From JABDMH01 sp965222645 (GTDB taxonomy: Bacteria > Bacteroidota > Bacteroidia > Chitinophagales > Saprospiraceae), in contig OZ244968.1 in NCBI GenBank assembly GCA_965222645.1, positions 806,001 to 870,000 on the forward strand: a stretch of 64,000 nt of DNA, in the 5' to 3' direction. Below the pieces are notes generated by a model. The model ran no database searches. It was not told the origin of the DNA and saw only the letters and a program-made list of their open reading frames with translations. A program made the position numbers and the translations under genes. The first letter of the stretch is position 1. Every line of letters starts with the position of its first letter. Shown here in pieces: positions 57,090 to 64,000 of the stretch.

Positions 57090-58415
57090 TTAAATCCTCA
57101 TCGCCTTCGCCTTTAGTGAAGACTTTAACGGATTCCAGGGATCATCATATGACCGACGGAAAAATATTTCCTTAAAATGAGCAATTGTACGAACAATACG
57201 CAAGAAATATCCCGTATAGAATACCATTGCCGGCAGATATAAAAGGAGGCGATGTTTTTCTCTGGGATTTCTGACCATGAGCATTATTGCACAAAATTGC
57301 ATATAGTTGGCCATTGTGTAAAGAAAGATATTTGCCGGAATAATGAATATTAACAAATGAGAAAAATTGACAATCATATCGACAATATAGACGATCCATT
57401 TTAGATTTAAAATCACATTATAAAAGACATTCTCTAAAGAAGAGGCGAGATTGAGCCACTTAAAATTCTGATGTGGAAAGAAAATGTCAATGTGTTTTCT
57501 CATCCTAAATCTAATGATGGATTTATCCCATCGCAATCGTTGCTTGGCAAGCTTCCTAAAACTGTTGGGTACGCTGGTAAGACCATGTGCAGTGGGTTCG
57601 AAATAAACCCGATATCCCAGCTTCCGAATTTTTACGGTAATATCTCCATCTAGCCCAGGACCAATGTCCCAGCCACCCAGTCGATGCAATACATCACTTC
57701 GAAACGTCCCAAAGGCACCGGATATGATCCGATAGATCCCGAGATAAGAGGTGACCATCCTGCCCACTAGAATAACCTTCAGATACTCTATTGCTTGCAA
57801 TGTAGTTGCCAGGCTTTCCTTATGGTTTCTCACTTCGAGATTACCGCCTACTGCCGCAATCTTTTCATCGTAATAAAACGGAATCAGGGAACGCTCCACA
57901 GCATCGTAATCAAATGAGCAATCTGCGTCAAAATGCACTATAAATTTGCCCCTTGCATATCTCAACGCCACATTTGCACCAGATGCTTTTCCTCCCCGTA
58001 CATCATTGCTGATGAAGAGATCGATCAGGCCCTTTCTTTCAAGACTACGGCCAATAATCCTCGTCAGATCATCACTGCCGTCATCAACAACGATCAATTC
58101 AAAATTTTTATACGATTGTTCAGCCAGCGAGCGCGTGAGCTTGTAGATATGCTTACCCTCATTTTTACCCGGAACAACAATCGAAACCAAGGGATTCTCA
58201 CACAACAGGGCTTCCTTTGCATCAGACCACTTTTTGCTGTTCATTACCTTTCCGATAAAATACAGGAAGACCACAAAATAATCTACAAGCACATACCTAA
58301 TCAACTCAAAAAGGATAAAGTACCAGAAAATCCGAACGATTTTATCGAACCCAGCTTCCCTCCAGTAAATAATAATATCCTCAAGTAACATGCTAGATAT
58401 CTTCTTTTGAAGCAT
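57090..58415 (-). CDS. Processive family 2 glycosyltransferase, membrane polysaccharide synthase-like
   Basis: 441 aa. An N-terminal membrane segment is followed by the GT2 domain: VSIVVPGKNEGKHIYKLTRS, LIVVDDGSDDLTRI, FIVHFDADCSFD (metal DxD) and KQRLRWDKSIIRF (QxxRW, processive enzymes). Four C-terminal membrane segments follow. This is the plan of PgaC/IcaA/hyaluronan-type synthases that make and pass a polysaccharide through the inner membrane. It is the last of four genes on this strand and overlaps the TackOD1 gene by 23 bp (or begins just after it if ATG 58391 is used). The sugar cannot be predicted. Confidence 0.85.
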   Translation of the reverse strand: MLQKKISSMLLEDIIIYWREAGFDKIVRIFWYFILFELIRYVLVDYFVVFLYFIGKVMNSKKWSDAKEALLCENPLVSIVVPGKNEGKHIYKLTRSLAEQSYKNFELIVVDDGSDDLTRIIGRSLERKGLIDLFISNDVRGGKASGANVALRYARGKFIVHFDADCSFDYDAVERSLIPFYYDEKIAAVGGNLEVRNHKESLATTLQAIEYLKVILVGRMVTSYLGIYRIISGAFGTFRSDVLHRLGGWDIGPGLDGDITVKIRKLGYRVYFEPTAHGLTSVPNSFRKLAKQRLRWDKSIIRFRMRKHIDIFFPHQNFKWLNLASSLENVFYNVILNLKWIVYIVDMIVNFSHLLIFIIPANIFLYTMANYMQFCAIMLMVRNPREKHRLLLYLPAMVFYTGYFLRIVRTIAHFKEIFFRRSYDDPWNPLKSSLKAKAMRI

Positions 58416-59853
58416 GCAGAATTGACTCTACCATATCATGATCCGCAAACGAAGACATTTCGTATGTGAGTAGTACACGTTTTAGCTTTAAGTTGTCTCG
58501 CAACAAATGTTGAATCAGAAAGGCGATCCGCTGGGCTATTAATCTTGCACTTTCTCTACTCATATTCATCAGCGTAAAGAAAAATTGAGGCTGCTTTACA
58601 CTTCGAAAATCAGAGCTTTGCTGAGCTGCTTTGATTATTTGAATTATTTCTCTAATTAATTTATAGTTATTTTGCTCTCCTATTTGCTTTATTATATTAT
58701 CATAATCTCCAAATACCAAAGTCACTAAGAAATTCTTTTCATTCCTTCCATGAGTTTGTTCATAATCAATGCTCTTTATAAAAAGATGCCAGGGCAAAAT
58801 ATCTTCGACGAGAGGCTTTTCATTATCAGCAACATATAAAATACCTTCATGCACAGCATTTATGCCCTTGGTCGTTAGGCTGTATTTTTTAAATTCCCTC
58901 TTCACCAAATATTCCACTTCCTGATCGTGACTGCAGCAGGCACATTTTGCCATCATCATGTAATTCTGAAATTGATTCTGGCAATTATCGCAATAGTGCA
59001 TGGTGGAGGGTTTATCATAATCGACACCAATATGCTTTAAAACATGGTCACATTTCGAACACTGGAGAAATCTTTCTCCATCCTCATGTTTCCTAAATTC
59101 GTTCATCGGGGCTACATGTGCACATCTAAAGTGATGTACCAACTCTTCACTCTTCAGTTTTGAGGAGTGACATGATGGGCATACTTCTCGATAAAGTAAG
59201 TGATCAGCTAAGCACTGACTGCACAGATAGGAAGACATCATATACCTGCCATCCAGGTATACTTCGGTCTCCATGCGATCCAATACCCTAGTAATATGAC
59301 TATGCTGATTATTTTGAGTGATGATATCGGAAAGGATAGGATAATAAACACCCTCTTTCAAAACAATCGGAACCACTTCGGCCAGTGTCCGTGTGTGAAT
59401 GAAAGCGAGAAAGCAAAAGATAACCCGATCCTCGTATTTCCTTAGCTCCATTTTCCCAACTAGGCCTATATTGTTATTTATTGTTCTTACTGGAGACCTT
59501 ATAGAAGGTAGATCCTCACTAGATATAAGATATCCGTCTATCATGGTAAGAAGACGTTCATTCTTTACCTCGCGATCGGCTCGCACGTAAATGGGTTTGA
59601 GCAACAGCAATTTGCCCATATGAGCTCGAATACGGCTGATGAGATGAATCGCAAAAGCTACTTCAGACAATTCGACAAGAATAACATCATAGGGATCGAG
59701 TTCGACAAGATTGCCGCGATAGTAGTCCGCCACATAGCCGGCTTTGATCCCCTCAGCTCCCACTACGAAAATGCTCACAGCCGGATTGCCTTCCTTACCA
59801 GCTGGGGTTTCACCTAGTCTAAGTATCTGATATTTCTTAGAATTACTCACCAA
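58393..59853 (-). CDS. TackOD1 zinc-ribbon regulator-like protein
   Basis: 486 aa, cytosolic. The N-terminal 110 residues look like a degenerate receiver fold (AVSIFVVGAEGIKAGYVADY, YDVILVELSEVAFAIHLISR, GKLLLLKPIYVRAD) without an obvious phosphoacceptor. Residues about 205-335 carry paired Cys motifs of several zinc ribbons: YLCSQCLADH, VCPSCHSSKL, HHFRCAHVAPMNEF, LQCSKCDHVLKHIGVDYDKP, YCDNCQNQF, KCACCSHDQ, matching the TackOD1 output domain. The last 120 residues have the length and alternation of a GGDEF-like domain, but no active-site motif. It probably senses or controls the synthase made by the next gene. The role is inferred from the operon. Confidence 0.7.
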   Translation of the reverse strand: MVSNSKKYQILRLGETPAGKEGNPAVSIFVVGAEGIKAGYVADYYRGNLVELDPYDVILVELSEVAFAIHLISRIRAHMGKLLLLKPIYVRADREVKNERLLTMIDGYLISSEDLPSIRSPVRTINNNIGLVGKMELRKYEDRVIFCFLAFIHTRTLAEVVPIVLKEGVYYPILSDIITQNNQHSHITRVLDRMETEVYLDGRYMMSSYLCSQCLADHLLYREVCPSCHSSKLKSEELVHHFRCAHVAPMNEFRKHEDGERFLQCSKCDHVLKHIGVDYDKPSTMHYCDNCQNQFQNYMMMAKCACCSHDQEVEYLVKREFKKYSLTTKGINAVHEGILYVADNEKPLVEDILPWHLFIKSIDYEQTHGRNEKNFLVTLVFGDYDNIIKQIGEQNNYKLIREIIQIIKAAQQSSDFRSVKQPQFFFTLMNMSRESARLIAQRIAFLIQHLLRDNLKLKRVLLTYEMSSFADHDMVESILHASKEDI

Positions 59854-60932
59854 AACTCATATTTCGGTTTAGTAATTTCTACGTTGAGCTTGTAAAATGC
59901 TTTCCATTTCTCCAATTCAAATTCACCAATTGCAGTAACATCTGCCACAACGCCTCTGGTCGTGGGAGCATATTTTTTCTGAAACTCTTCGGGGACACGA
60001 TAGGTGGCAAAATAAAAACGCTGGATTTGACCATGGCTAGTAGATTTATCAGGGAAAGTGATTTCCACCAGGTCACCTTCCTTCATATGAGGTAAGTCCT
60101 TTTGGTCAAAAAATGCCTTAATGTATAGGTTCGTCGGTTTATGGATTGACATAATAATATGGCTCTCCAGTGCCACTTCAAAATTCTCCTTATATATTCT
60201 TGTAATTACGCCACTTACCGGAGAAATATAAGCGCTCAGACCCGGTTTGCTACTGGTCCCGCCATGAGACTTATTTCTGAATCTCATATTTTCCCGCTCC
60301 AAAGCTTCCTGATTTTCTAAATAGATGAGATACTCCCTGTAGTATTTAATCTCCTCTTGAGCCATCGAGATATTTGTTTCAATATCCGAGAGCTTATTTA
60401 TGAAGGGATCCATTTTTGATGCCGGGTAGACGTCGAGATACACCTGTTGCTCAACCTTGTTTTTTTCACCATTGGTAATGTCGGTTAATCTCCGGAGATC
60501 GTTTATCTGAATCTGGGCTATTTCAATTCTTTTTTCTGTGGTCAATTTCTCTCGCATTATCCAGTTTAACTGGTCACTGTTGGTATTTGTGATATGCTCT
60601 TGACTCACAAATTGAGCCGTACTTGTTATTGCGCTTTCATCATAAAACAGAAACAGGGTGTCACCAATATTTACACTATCTCCTTCTTCCCGCAAAAATT
60701 TGAGAATCTGCATATCCTGCGTATATTGAATGTCCAGTTTTTTAAAGAGAATTTGTCCTTCACCCTTTACATAGAGATTTTTTTTAGCTACCATTAAAAT
60801 AACAGCTGCCGCAGCCCATAGCAATAGTGATAAGTAGATCAGTCGATCCCAATTGATCTTCTTCTTGCCCGGCCTCACTTCTTCAAGAACCCGGATCTTA
60901 CTTTTTGACCTTCTAAAATCTGAGCTTTTCAT
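59847..60932 (-). CDS. HlyD-family periplasmic adaptor
   Basis: 361 aa: a basic cytosolic start, one membrane helix (about 29-47; YLSLLLWAAAAVILMVAKK), a lipoyl-type half (ILKFLREEGDSVNIGDTLFLF), a long helical hairpin (about 105-215), the second lipoyl half (GLSAYISPVSGVITRIYKEN) and a beta-barrel region (LPHMKEGDLVEITFPDKS). It bridges an inner-membrane synthase or pump to an outer-membrane channel. It overlaps the TolC-like gene upstream by 20 bp and the TackOD1 gene downstream by 7 bp, so the four products are made together. Confidence 0.85.
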   Translation of the reverse strand: MKSSDFRRSKSKIRVLEEVRPGKKKINWDRLIYLSLLLWAAAAVILMVAKKNLYVKGEGQILFKKLDIQYTQDMQILKFLREEGDSVNIGDTLFLFYDESAITSTAQFVSQEHITNTNSDQLNWIMREKLTTEKRIEIAQIQINDLRRLTDITNGEKNKVEQQVYLDVYPASKMDPFINKLSDIETNISMAQEEIKYYREYLIYLENQEALERENMRFRNKSHGGTSSKPGLSAYISPVSGVITRIYKENFEVALESHIIMSIHKPTNLYIKAFFDQKDLPHMKEGDLVEITFPDKSTSHGQIQRFYFATYRVPEEFQKKYAPTTRGVVADVTAIGEFELEKWKAFYKLNVEITKPKYEFW

Positions 60933-62955
60933 GCCAGTTTAAGGTTTTTCGATCAAGATCAATTAAATCATCTAAGCTCGAAATGCTGACCTCCCTCATC
61001 CCAAAGTGCAATAACACTTGATCAATAAAATCATCAAGCTGCAACTTTGTATTAAAATCACCAGGATGTATGGCCAGATTAAGTTTGTCGTTGTGTTGCT
61101 GGGTGATTGATGAAATGATATAGTAGCGAGACATCCACGATTTACTGTCATCTGCCACCAGAGTAATGTAATCTACGAGGGGGATTAAATTTGCTATCAT
61201 ATCGCTTTGTTGCCGAAAAGGTAACGAGGCACTTACGCGATGAGAGCCAGCCAGATCCGCAATGGTGGCATTGAGATCACGTGGTAGGTCCTCCAGTGAC
61301 ATTGTTGATAAGTTAAAGTGAATAAAGGGCGTCAGTGACATATTGACAATGTCATCCAAGTCTGCTGAAAGTTTAGATTTTCCGGGAGAAAGATCGATGG
61401 AAAACCATATTTTAAGATCTCTACCGATTGACTCATCAAGTAAGGCGGCATAAGCGAGATATGATTCAGAATCTGCTGAACCGTTTACTACGATTTCAGA
61501 AATTTGATTTTGCTCCAAAATCTCTATCAAATAGTTTGCTTCATATTTTTTTAATTCTTCCGCGTCACAATAAATAATTCGTTCGTATGAATATTGGGAG
61601 GCATTTTCGTTGTAATCTTGAACTCTTATGAAATCCAAAATATCCGATCCATCAATCAAATTAAACAGGTCAAGTGCCGTTATATACATTTCCTCCTGCA
61701 GATCAATCAACCGAAGATCGAGGCCCAGTAATTGGTCCAGTTTATTCACAACATCTTTTGGGCTGTAGTCATCACTTTCAAAATCACGTTTTCTTAGTCC
61801 CCGCATTATTTTATTTGCCAATCTTTCCTTTTCGTAAAATGTATTTATATACTGCTGATGTACAAACTCGTGCTCGTAATAAATATTCAGAATCTTGTTA
61901 TTAATTTTTTCATTTTCATCCTGATACAGGCTATTCAGCTTTTCTTGCTTCGCTATCTTCCATTCTTTATTAGCTGAACTTCCAAACGGAATTGGAAGTG
62001 ACAGGGTCATACCTGCGGTGGTCAAATCACGTCTGTTATAAAGAAAATCCGTCCCTCCGTTATAGTGATTGTACCTAAGATGGGCAGACAAACTCACCTC
62101 GTTTGTCCAGTGATGTTGATGATTCAGAGCCCTGATCTGCTGATCTAAAGCCTGATACCGGGAGAGTGTATCAAGACCGTGTGCTTTCAATTGATCAAAG
62201 TCAAAAGTAAAAATCGGAGTGGTAGTCAGTGGTTTTGATGCGATAGTAGAATCGAGCTGAATAGATCTGATGTAGGTATCATAGGTCTTTCTGAGTAGCT
62301 CAGTTTCGGTCTTTTTCGCCATTATATCAAGCACCTCTTCCCAATGGATATACCTGAGGTAATACATTTTTTCCGTTACGTTGAGCAGACTCTTCAGAAT
62401 GTCAAGCCTGCTGTCGATAACAGCAACTTTTTTCATATTAAAGGAATATGAAATATAGTCCTTGATTCCCTCAAGCGTATGTGCTCTAATTTGGTCACTC
62501 TCGGATTTCTTCCTTGCCTCGTGCTGAAGCTCTTTTTGTAAGACTTTGTGCGCATTTCCTACAAATCCGCCCTTGAGGATATTGACCTGGAACCCGGATC
62601 CCAGACGCCAGTTGTAGAAAGAACCCTCGTCATCAAAAATTGAGGATCCCAAATTGCTTTGATACGATGAGGAAAGCCGAATTCCTTTGTTCGACCTGAT
62701 CCGCTTGATCTCTGCCAGTCTTTCACGGTCTGACGGCGTGGTGATGGAAGAATCAACTGATATCTGTCTAAAGATCCACTGGAGGTCCGTAATATTCTGT
62801 GAAAATTCTTCTTCGAGGAGGCTTTTGACCACGTATGCCTCCACCTTAGTTTCCAGCTCGTCTGAAATACTTGTAAGCAGCTGATCTTGCTGCGACAAGG
62901 CAATGGAGGTTGAGACAAAGCCTAAAATGACCGCTATGGCAGAGCCAGTATACAT
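60913..62955 (-). CDS. TolC-like outer membrane protein fused to an unknown C-terminal domain
   Basis: 680 aa, far longer than the usual 420-480 for this family. A signal peptide (about 1-21, ending SIALS) is followed by the outer-membrane efflux domain up to about residue 440 (long helices, YNHYNGGTDFLYNRRDLTTA, GMTLSLPIPFGSSANKEWKI). The extra 240 residues (about 445-680) alternate strands and helices (ISEIVVNGSADSESYLAYAA, LKIWFSIDLSPGKS, TPFIHFNLSTM, NLAIHPGDFNTKLQLDDFID) like a TIM-barrel enzyme or a periplasmic sensory domain; I do not recognise it. First gene of the four-gene export operon. Confidence 0.7.
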   Translation of the reverse strand: MYTGSAIAVILGFVSTSIALSQQDQLLTSISDELETKVEAYVVKSLLEEEFSQNITDLQWIFRQISVDSSITTPSDRERLAEIKRIRSNKGIRLSSSYQSNLGSSIFDDEGSFYNWRLGSGFQVNILKGGFVGNAHKVLQKELQHEARKKSESDQIRAHTLEGIKDYISYSFNMKKVAVIDSRLDILKSLLNVTEKMYYLRYIHWEEVLDIMAKKTETELLRKTYDTYIRSIQLDSTIASKPLTTTPIFTFDFDQLKAHGLDTLSRYQALDQQIRALNHQHHWTNEVSLSAHLRYNHYNGGTDFLYNRRDLTTAGMTLSLPIPFGSSANKEWKIAKQEKLNSLYQDENEKINNKILNIYYEHEFVHQQYINTFYEKERLANKIMRGLRKRDFESDDYSPKDVVNKLDQLLGLDLRLIDLQEEMYITALDLFNLIDGSDILDFIRVQDYNENASQYSYERIIYCDAEELKKYEANYLIEILEQNQISEIVVNGSADSESYLAYAALLDESIGRDLKIWFSIDLSPGKSKLSADLDDIVNMSLTPFIHFNLSTMSLEDLPRDLNATIADLAGSHRVSASLPFRQQSDMIANLIPLVDYITLVADDSKSWMSRYYIISSITQQHNDKLNLAIHPGDFNTKLQLDDFIDQVLLHFGMREVSISSLDDLIDLDRKTLNWHEKLRF

Positions 62956-64000
62956 TCGGGTTCCAAAACAATTTAATTTCAGGATGAGTAAATCAAAAAA
63001 CAGACCAACTCAACAAACAAATTTCAATTCCGTAATTATTTTATTACAAAAATGTGTAACATGCTGGTTATCTGACTATTGGAATAGTATGTAAATTGTT
63101 TAGGAGAGTGACTAAATAGCCATCATACCTATCCGATTGTCTAGTCAATCCAGGATTTTGGAGTCCTAAAGACCTGAAATCCTCGATTCTCTAACTGGAT
63201 AAATGAACTAAACATCATTATTACCTGCTCTCTTTTCACCTCTATCACAGGTGGCATTTCGATTTTGCTTCTGCCTTGTTCGGATCCTGAGATGTCTCAA
63301 TTATCAACTGAGCAACCGCTGTCGAGCTTGCTTCGAATTGGCATGAAAGAGTTGACTAATCAAATATGTGAAAGCTATTATTAAGAATAAAAAAGCCGTA
63401 CTGCTTTAAGCACGGCTTTGTAATACCAACTTATGTACAAGTGCTCTCAACAGAGCACAGCAAACTTTACCTACTGTACGGAAGAGTGGATCGCAACAAC
63501 GAATTTTCCAGGAAAATCGAGGAGCACAGCCTTCGATTTCCAAAAAATTACCAATTTTAAAAATGCCAGCGGCTGGAAAAGTACTTGCGACTAAAACGAA
63601 TTCCATCTTCATACTCTCCAGCACGCTGGCCGTCACCCAATTGACTCTCAGTTTTAACTCTCTCAATGCAGGAGGTCACCCCCATGATCCTGCTTATTCA
63701 CACTCAGGCGACTTGGTATACCTGTGCTTTGAGGCGTTCTGGCAATCAAAGCACAATTACTAAATTATTGATAGTCAGCAATATGTAGAAGTGAATCCAC
63801 ATAATGCCGGTATCAATACCGAATTACCGTCATGTGTGTTCTTCAGAAAAATGTTTTAAAGCTTTGCTAAAAATAGCAACAAGAGATGTGTCGTTTTTTG
63901 GAATATCTACTATTAATAATAGTAAATTTACATGTTTTATTGCACAAAAGCAAAATATTATTTTTGCCCTTGTTCTGAGCTAATTCACGGCAAAAATCCT
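62956..64000. other. Gene-poor region, 1045 bp
   Basis: No confident gene. On the + strand short open stretches occur: a frame without ATG from about 63200 to 63382 with LLLPCSDPEMSQLS, a 53-codon ATG frame at 63433-63594 (CSQQSTANFTYCTEEW) and, in another frame, 63563-63763 (LTLSFNSLNAGGHPHDPAYS). The last two could be one decayed, frameshifted secreted-protein gene. A TATTTTTG (63959-63966) near the end may be a -7 box for a gene beyond the window. Confidence 0.4.
63392..63419 (-). terminator. Rho-independent terminator hairpin
   Basis: AAAGCCGT (63392-63399) and ACGGCTTT (63412-63419) form a perfect 8-bp stem with a 12-nt loop. On the - strand the stem is followed by an extended T run, so it should stop a - strand transcript; the + side has only a weak T tract. 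The transcript it serves is unclear, as no solid - strand gene lies upstream. Confidence 0.7.

Overview
The window comes from the chromosome of a member of the Bacteroidota, most likely a marine or environmental Saprospira/Lewinella-type bacterium (lineage inferred). The evidence is type IX secretion (T9SS) sorting domains of both kinds (short C-terminal type A and the longer gliding-associated type B), a GldA/GldF/GldG gliding cluster, a DUF3098 gene between ftsX and uppP, a TonB-dependent receptor with an N-terminal carboxypeptidase-regulatory-like domain, and promoters of the Bacteroidota TTG / TAnnTTTG type. There is no sign of phage, plasmid, CRISPR or insertion sequence, and I found no tRNA or rRNA gene.

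Layout. 1-7404: the start of a TonB-dependent receptor, then on the + strand a very large cytosolic protein that resembles PPi-dependent PEP carboxykinase, a PmoA-like/ThuA fusion and a Gfo/Idh/MocA oxidoreductase. 7531-11309 (-): three tightly spaced secreted T9SS cargo genes, led by a metzincin protease whose signal peptide is encoded by a 7-bp tandem repeat. 11475-20942: a phenylalanine/tyrosine degradation locus (Lrp-type regulator, hpd, aromatic aminotransferase, phenylalanine hydroxylase, a secreted arylsulfotransferase-like protein, a TetR regulator, hmgA, fahA). 21047-27728 (-): a propeller gene broken by an in-frame TGA, a glycoside hydrolase remnant, a type B secreted protein and a five-domain lipoprotein (ThuA, PQQ-type sugar dehydrogenase, PKD, cytochrome c, CBM6-like).

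27931-33175: SlyD-like isomerase, a MerC-family gene under two palindromic operators, acetyl-CoA synthetase, a zinc phospholipase C/S1-P1-like protein and a small membrane protein. 33176-40827 (-): one long overlapping run, coiled-coil protein, ftsX, DUF3098, uppP, truB, gldA, gldF, gldG, DUF4340-like, linking envelope growth with gliding. 41099-54713: leuS, a lipoprotein, a CBM20-GH77 glucanotransferase, a sortilin-like propeller protein, a secreted RraA-fold protein, an apparently shortened TolB-like protein, DoxX and an M28 peptidase.

54782-57035 (+): modABC molybdate transporter. 57090-62955 (-): four overlapping genes, a TolC-like outer membrane protein with an extra C-terminal domain, an HlyD-type adaptor, a TackOD1 zinc-ribbon protein and a processive family 2 glycosyltransferase. 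This looks like a self-contained polysaccharide synthesis and export machine and is the best candidate for an undescribed system here. The last 1 kb holds no confident gene.
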